From UBA6016 sp964568395 (GTDB taxonomy: Bacteria; Campylobacterota; Campylobacteria; Campylobacterales; UBA6016), in contig CAZMPN010000026.1 of NCBI GenBank assembly GCA_964568395.1, positions 1 through 17,783 on the forward strand: a stretch of 17,783 bases of DNA, written 5' to 3'. Of the stretch, positions 13,897 to 17,783 are shown piece after piece (within the stretch, counting starts at the first letter, position 1; each line of letters begins with the position of its first letter). The position numbers and the translations under genes were made by a program. The notes beneath the pieces were generated by a model. The model was not told the DNA's origin. It saw only the letters and a list, made by a program, of their open reading frames with translations, and did no database searches.

Positions 13897-15433
13897 TTTT
13901 GTATCCTAGCTCTTTCAGGGTTAGCGGCTTCTCTTTTTTGATAATGTGGGGAGTTATGACTATTACCATCTCCTCCATCACTTTGCTTTCCACCTCTTGC
14001 TTGAAGAGATAGCCGAGCATAGGGATGTCGCCTAGTAGCGGGACCTTTTTGGTATCCGTTCCGCTTGAGTCCTTGATGAGGCCTCCCAGTATTATTCTAT
14101 CCCCGTCGTTTATTTTAACAACCGAAGATATTTGCTTTTGCGCAATATTCGGAGCTATGTTGTAATCCGTTCCGGCTACCTTTACCGTCTGCAAAGGACA
14201 GTTGGCGGTAATGCAGCTGCTGGAGGTCGGATTTATCTTTAGAAGGATGTTTGCGTTGTCCATGATCTCGGGTGTAATATCAAGCGTAATACCGACGTTT
14301 AAAGGGATCGTTTCTACCGTCGGATTTGTAGCTCCGGTGGTTGCCGTGGCGCTAGTTCCTCCGCTCACCTTCGGATAGAATATCACGTCGCCTGAGCTTA
14401 TGAGCGCCGGTTGGTTGTTTAGCGTCATTATTTTCGGGTTTGAGATAGCTTTTACGTCGCCTTGCGTTCGTAGGAATTTTATAAAGTCGGTCAGGTCTAC
14501 CCCTCCGCTTAGCCTGAAATATTGAGCAAGAGCGCCGGTTCCTATCGAGGCTTGCGTGATGGCGCCGGAGGTCGTGTCTATGGTCGGCGTATTGACAGTG
14601 GTGAGGCTGCCGTACGATACTTTGGCGCCTAGCGCGCTATACATCTTGCTCCAGTCTATCCCCGTCGTATTTGTCTTGTTTAGTGTTACGGAGAGTATCT
14701 GTACGTCTATAAAGACCTGTCTGTGCAGTCTATCAAGCACGTTCTCTATATATTTTTCTACGTCTTTTAGCTTGCTCTTCGTCGCCGTAACCGTTATAAG
14801 CCCGGCTTGCGGATTAATAATGATGTCGTTGCTTTTATCTATTGTTGCCGTTTGGGCCGTTGTTGTATTGAGGTCCGCAGATTTTATATTCGGATTTAGA
14901 ATGGAGGCTATGTCGGTTTTTATTTTATCCCAGAACTTAATATCTTTATCGTCCGCCTGGAAGGTTGAGCCGGAAGACGAGCCGCTAGGGAGTCCCGCTT
15001 GGCTGCTTGTGGTGGTGGTCGTACTTCCTGACGTTGAGGCTCCGCCGCTAGGATTGAACGTTGTGGCCGCCGAACGTACGGCGGTTATATAGTCTACTTT
15101 GAAGGTTTTTGTCGTATATGAAGATATTTTTAGGATGCCGTTTTGATATTCGTAGTCCAGCTTGTTTTCGGTCAGCAGGAAATCGAAGATGTCGTTAAGC
15201 GTGAAATCCCTAAGGTTTATAGTGTTTAGCTGTTTGTTTAAAAGCTCTTCGGCATTATTATCTTTTACGGCGACGCTAAACGAACATCTAGAGCTTAGCT
15301 GTTCGAGCATTTGGGATATGGTCGTGCCTTTCGATGCGCTAAGGTTGCTAAATACCTTGTCGTCGCAGTCGGATTTGGCGTAGACGCTTGTCGCAAAAAC
15401 TCCGATGAACACAATAGTGAAAAATTTATTCAT
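13880..15433 (-). CDS. ctsD: Type II secretion/pilus secretin (CtsD, MshL/PilQ-like)
   Basis: This 517-residue outer-membrane secretin would form the pore through which the pseudopilus or incoming DNA passes. A cleavable signal peptide covers residues 1-19 (...SVYA|K). A short N-terminal STN/N0-like domain (about 30-105) is followed by a Ser/Thr/Gly-rich linker (about 128-156). An N1-like domain (about 200-240) and the secretin beta-barrel domain (about 240-497) follow. The barrel shows SNPKIMTLNNQPALI, the IPLNVGITLDITPEI strands and the closing motif VPLLGDIPMLGYLF with MVIVITPHII. A Cys pair (C407, C412) may form a disulphide. Overall form matches MshL of the MSHA pilus. The ATG overlaps the preceding stop by four bases (ATGA) with AAAGGCGG upstream. 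Confidence 0.95.
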   Translation of the reverse strand: MNKFFTIVFIGVFATSVYAKSDCDDKVFSNLSASKGTTISQMLEQLSSRCSFSVAVKDNNAEELLNKQLNTINLRDFTLNDIFDFLLTENKLDYEYQNGILKISSYTTKTFKVDYITAVRSAATTFNPSGGASTSGSTTTTTSSQAGLPSGSSSGSTFQADDKDIKFWDKIKTDIASILNPNIKSADLNTTTAQTATIDKSNDIIINPQAGLITVTATKSKLKDVEKYIENVLDRLHRQVFIDVQILSVTLNKTNTTGIDWSKMYSALGAKVSYGSLTTVNTPTIDTTSGAITQASIGTGALAQYFRLSGGVDLTDFIKFLRTQGDVKAISNPKIMTLNNQPALISSGDVIFYPKVSGGTSATATTGATNPTVETIPLNVGITLDITPEIMDNANILLKINPTSSSCITANCPLQTVKVAGTDYNIAPNIAQKQISSVVKINDGDRIILGGLIKDSSGTDTKKVPLLGDIPMLGYLFKQEVESKVMEEMVIVITPHIIKKEKPLTLKELGYKSDLDK

Positions 15434-15786
15434 TTGCCGCCTTTAAATATATAAAGTGTCTTACTCTCTTTTTTGCCTGCCATGACAACGCTTTTTGCGC
15501 CTATTTGCGATAGCTTGTAGCCGTGTATCGCGTCGCCGACTTTTAGCCATTTATCGTTTATAAGGGCCTGCCCGTCAAGAATGGCTTTTAGCTCCAGTCT
15601 TGGGGCGACCGTTTTGTTTGTTTCGTTGCCGTCGCTTATCGCTTTTGGCTTCTCGAAGGCGTCGGCCGTGGCCGATATTTGGGATTCGGCGAGCACATTT
15701 CTTTTGGACGCTATGCTTTTTATTATATCGTCTATTTCGGAGGCGTACAAGAAGCCACAAACCAGTAAAGAAACTACTATTCTCAT
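15430..15786 (-). CDS. Small secreted PilP/MshK-like protein (CtsR position)
   Basis: This 118-residue protein has a signal peptide (residues 1-15, MRIVVSLLVCGFLYA|S). A short helical, variable region (17-60) precedes a compact beta-rich C-terminal domain (about 63-115: LELKAILDGQALIN, then WLKVGDAIHGYKLSQI and SVVMAG). That C-terminal pattern, in which a binding strand is followed by a GD-x-I-x-GY turn, is typical of PilP and GspC-type periplasmic domains. These connect the inner-membrane PilM/N/O complex to the secretin. Position directly before the secretin gene fits MshK, and fits ctsR of C. jejuni from memory. A Cys at residue 10 lies inside the hydrophobic stretch without a convincing lipobox. 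The ATG follows the previous stop after one base (TAATATG), and the ribosome binding site is weak. Confidence 0.85.
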   Translation of the reverse strand: MRIVVSLLVCGFLYASEIDDIIKSIASKRNVLAESQISATADAFEKPKAISDGNETNKTVAPRLELKAILDGQALINDKWLKVGDAIHGYKLSQIGAKSVVMAGKKESKTLYIFKGGK

Positions 15787-15787
15787 A

Positions 15788-16423
15788 TTATAATCCGCTC
15801 ACCGTTACGGTAATTTCCGCATTTAGTTTTTTGCCGTTATCTATTTTTATCTTTTCTATTCTGGAAAACATCTGCGAGCTCTCAAGGGCGTTCGCAAAAC
15901 CTAGTATCCCTTTGAACTCCCCGCTGCAGTTCAGGTCCACCTTGAGTTCTTTTTTGAAAACGCCGTTTTCTTTATCGACGACAGATGTTTTGAGCGATTT
16001 TATCGCCACTCCGTACTTTGCCGACGATTCGGCCGTCTCGTCGACAAATTCCAGTATATTTTTTTCGCTTAGGTTTATGAAATCTATGTTCTGGAGACTG
16101 TTTTCAAGCTCCCTGTTTTTGTTTATTTGCGACTGCAGTTTGACGACGAGGGCTTTATTTGTCTCTTGCATTAGCCTTATGCCCGAAACAAATTCGTTTT
16201 TTCTCTTTAAATAGTCGTTTGTCGCATCTATCTCCGTGCGCACCTGCTCGGCCTTCGCTTTTTTGTTTGCTATCCTTTTCTCGCTGAGGGGAACGAGGAA
16301 TTGATATGATAAAAATGCGAACAAAATAAAAGGTGTCGCGTAGAATATCGCCTTCTCGCTATCTTTTCTGTTTTCGAATATTTCGTCTATCGTATTATGG
16401 AGCTTGTCTAGATTGAATTCCAT
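15788..16423 (-). CDS. PilO/MshJ-like inner-membrane assembly protein
   Basis: This 211-residue bitopic membrane protein has a short cytoplasmic N-terminus, one membrane segment (about 26-45), a periplasmic coiled coil (about 47-112) and a C-terminal domain with a beta-alpha-beta pattern (about 130-211). That is the architecture of PilO/GspM/MshJ. Such proteins pair with PilN in the alignment complex linking the cytoplasmic motor to the secretin. The start is the ATG at 16423, which overlaps the stop of the upstream gene by one base (TAATG) and has GGAGG and GGGGA upstream. A longer open frame from 16570 would overlap the upstream gene by about 148 bases and is not supported. The assignment rests on topology and gene order, since sequence conservation in this family is low. 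Confidence 0.85.
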   Translation of the reverse strand: MEFNLDKLHNTIDEIFENRKDSEKAIFYATPFILFAFLSYQFLVPLSEKRIANKKAKAEQVRTEIDATNDYLKRKNEFVSGIRLMQETNKALVVKLQSQINKNRELENSLQNIDFINLSEKNILEFVDETAESSAKYGVAIKSLKTSVVDKENGVFKKELKVDLNCSGEFKGILGFANALESSQMFSRIEKIKIDNGKKLNAEITVTVSGL

Positions 16424-17783
16424 TATTCCCCGGCCTCCATGGAGATATTCCCTATAAATCGCGTAGAATTGGCGTCCCTTGTTATCTCGTCGGCCGATAT
16501 TTTCTTGCCCGTAGCCGAGAGCAGTTTTTTTGCGAATTTGCTGATTAACGCCGCCTTTTCCGAGCTGCACTCTATTTTTATATGCGTTTCGTTTATATCT
16601 ATGCTTCTAAGCGATACGGAGCTATTTGCGGCGATGGCGGATATTTGTGCCGTCTTCGCCGATACGCCGCTACTTTCTTTTCTTTTGGTTTCAAGCTCTT
16701 TTAACATAGCGATGGTGTCGGAGTATTTCTTCGTCTCTTCGTCGTTTCGCTTTATGAGCTCGTTTTGCTCTTTTTGTACCCCGGCCCTAAGCGTCTCGAT
16801 TTTGTTTTGCTCTATCTTTAGAGCCGCCAGCTCTTTTTCGAGGCTCGATATTTTTAACGAGTAGTAAGCTCCGGCGGCGGTAACGTTGTATAGCGGATAG
16901 CTGAACGAGACGGCTAGCGCGGCCGTAGAAATTAATAAAAATTTCCCAGCCGGCCTTTGGAGCAGCGGCGGCGGTCTCAGGAATACCGAGAAATTTAGGT
17001 TTTCGTAGTTTTCTATGTCGTGCAGGTAGGCAAAAAGCATAAGCTTCGCGCCCATATCCACAAAGCCATCCGTTTTTATTCCAAGATTAAAATCAAAATC
17101 CCTAAAAGGGGTTTCGAAATACTCCGCGGCTATTTCCGGAAGTCTTGCTATGTTGCCGTGCTCCGTGCCGACAAAAATAGCCTCGTAGCCGCTTATCTGG
17201 TTTATCCTCTTGGCGTGCATGAGCACGTCGGATATGGAGGCGAAAAACTCCTCCAGCAGCGTCTTGAAGGCCGCCTCGAACTCTATCCTTTTGGTTCGAA
17301 ACTCCATGTTCGTTAGGATTTTTATCAGATCGTCCGCATCGACTCTTTCGCCAAGTATTTCGGAAAATCTCTCCGCCAGCGCCTTGATGCTGCCCCTTAT
17401 CGACTTCGAGTAGGTATAGTGGCCGTTTTGGTAGACGCATAGGTATGCGCTGTCGTTGTAGAGATAGATAAACGCGAAGGTAACGGAGTCGCTCAGAAAG
17501 TTTTTTGTAAAAAGCGTTTTTATGACGGTCTGCGGCGCAAAAACGAAATCTATGTACTCGTCCTCTAAAAGCCCAAGTCTTTGTTTGATTGCCGGATATG
17601 TGGCTATAAACGCGTTATATTTTTTTGTCTCCGGGTTTTGTATCTCTTCCGGATGCTCGGCGTAGCATATCTTGTACTCTATGCTAGGCTCCAAGGCTAG
17701 CTCGTCGAACAGCTTTAACTCCATTGCGTCGAACAAATCTTGCCCCGTCAGGAATCTGTTTATATCTACGGCTTCCGTCAATA
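16423..17783 (-). CDS. PilM/PilN-like (MshI/GspL-like) pilus assembly protein, 5' end outside window
   Basis: The minus-strand frame is open from the right edge to the TAA at 16425-16423 and gives over 450 residues. The first visible codon that could initiate is a TTG at 17781, so the true start is probably beyond the window. Numbering here runs from that TTG. Residues 1-270 look cytoplasmic, with alternating strands and helices compatible with the actin-like PilM/GspL fold (FVFAPQTVIKTLF, FIYLYNDSAYLCVYQNG, IFVGTEHGNIARLPEIAAEYF). A single membrane segment (about 280-300), a coiled coil (about 308-370) and a small C-terminal domain resembling PilN follow. One chain thus joins what PilM and PilN supply separately in other systems, as in MshI and GspL. 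It lies first in the visible operon and overlaps the next gene by one base. Confidence 0.8.
   Translation of the reverse strand, partial: LTEAVDINRFLTGQDLFDAMELKLFDELALEPSIEYKICYAEHPEEIQNPETKKYNAFIATYPAIKQRLGLLEDEYIDFVFAPQTVIKTLFTKNFLSDSVTFAFIYLYNDSAYLCVYQNGHYTYSKSIRGSIKALAERFSEILGERVDADDLIKILTNMEFRTKRIEFEAAFKTLLEEFFASISDVLMHAKRINQISGYEAIFVGTEHGNIARLPEIAAEYFETPFRDFDFNLGIKTDGFVDMGAKLMLFAYLHDIENYENLNFSVFLRPPPLLQRPAGKFLLISTAALAVSFSYPLYNVTAAGAYYSLKISSLEKELAALKIEQNKIETLRAGVQKEQNELIKRNDEETKKYSDTIAMLKELETKRKESSGVSAKTAQISAIAANSSVSLRSIDINETHIKIECSSEKAALISKFAKKLLSATGKKISADEITRDANSTRFIGNISMEAGE

Noticed and set aside
14556..15092. Hydrophobic-looking open frame opposite ctsD
   Set aside because: It is an antisense shadow of the Thr/Val-rich secretin gene, with no ribosome binding site or recognisable domain.
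15600..16214. Long open frame on the plus strand (about 204 codons)
   Set aside because: It runs antisense across the PilO-like gene and the small secreted gene, which have proper starts, ribosome binding sites and coupled overlaps; its translation is Ser/Phe/Arg-rich with no recognisable motif.
16424..16570. Longer start for the PilO-like gene
   Set aside because: It would overlap the upstream PilM/PilN-like gene by about 148 bases; the TAATG junction at 16423 is a standard coupled start.
1..17783. tRNA, rRNA, CRISPR array, insertion sequence, prophage, riboswitch
   Set aside because: No cloverleaf-like sequence, regularly spaced repeat, transposase or integrase motif, or long structured leader was seen; almost all bases lie in conserved housekeeping or assembly genes.

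Overview
The window looks like chromosomal DNA from a Campylobacter-type epsilonproteobacterium, probably one of the higher-GC species (the rectus/showae/curvus/concisus side rather than jejuni). This is inferred from moderate GC by eye, very tight gene packing, AT-rich extended -10 promoters, GG-N10-GC sigma-54 sites of the flagellar type, fliW, and a cts-type transformation/type II secretion cluster. The genus call is inference; no 16S, tRNA or other diagnostic RNA gene is present.

Layout. (1) 1-861: 3' part of an aldehyde dehydrogenase, cut by the left edge. (2) 908-1360: a small Lys/Glu-rich, cysteine-free protein of unknown function behind a very good sigma-54 promoter. (3) 1414-2889: glycogen synthase (glgA). 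(4) 4072-2897: ammonium transporter (amt), convergent with glgA; one perfect hairpin contains both stop codons. (5) 6769-4169: valyl-tRNA synthetase (valS). (6) 6946-7332: flagellar assembly factor fliW, divergent from valS, with a clear intrinsic terminator. (7) 7412-9433: a UvrD/Rep-family superfamily 1 helicase. (8) 17783-9435, minus strand: an eight-gene type II secretion/type IV pilus assembly operon, cut by the right edge.

The operon is the main system. Its order is PilM/PilN-like (MshI-like), PilO-like (MshJ-like), a small secreted PilP-like protein (MshK-like, CtsR position), secretin (CtsD/MshL), ExeA/MshM-type ATPase (CtsP), membrane-anchored TPR protein (MshN-like, CtsX position), assembly ATPase (CtsE/MshE) and inner-membrane platform protein (CtsF/MshG). 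From memory of the families, this is gene for gene the order mshI-J-K-L-M-N-E-G of the MSHA type IV pilus locus, without the pilin genes. In C. jejuni the cts genes are needed for natural transformation, so DNA uptake is the likely role. All junctions are overlaps or gaps of 9 nt or less, so the genes are very probably co-transcribed and translationally coupled.

No insertion sequence, prophage, CRISPR array, tRNA or rRNA was found, and no non-coding stretch exceeds 300 bases; the longest is the 176-nt valS/fliW divergent region. The most interesting signals are the sigma-54 promoter in front of an unknown protein, two further sigma-54-like sites (upstream of fliW and amt), a perfect palindrome upstream of amt, and the MSHA-like collinearity of the transformation operon.
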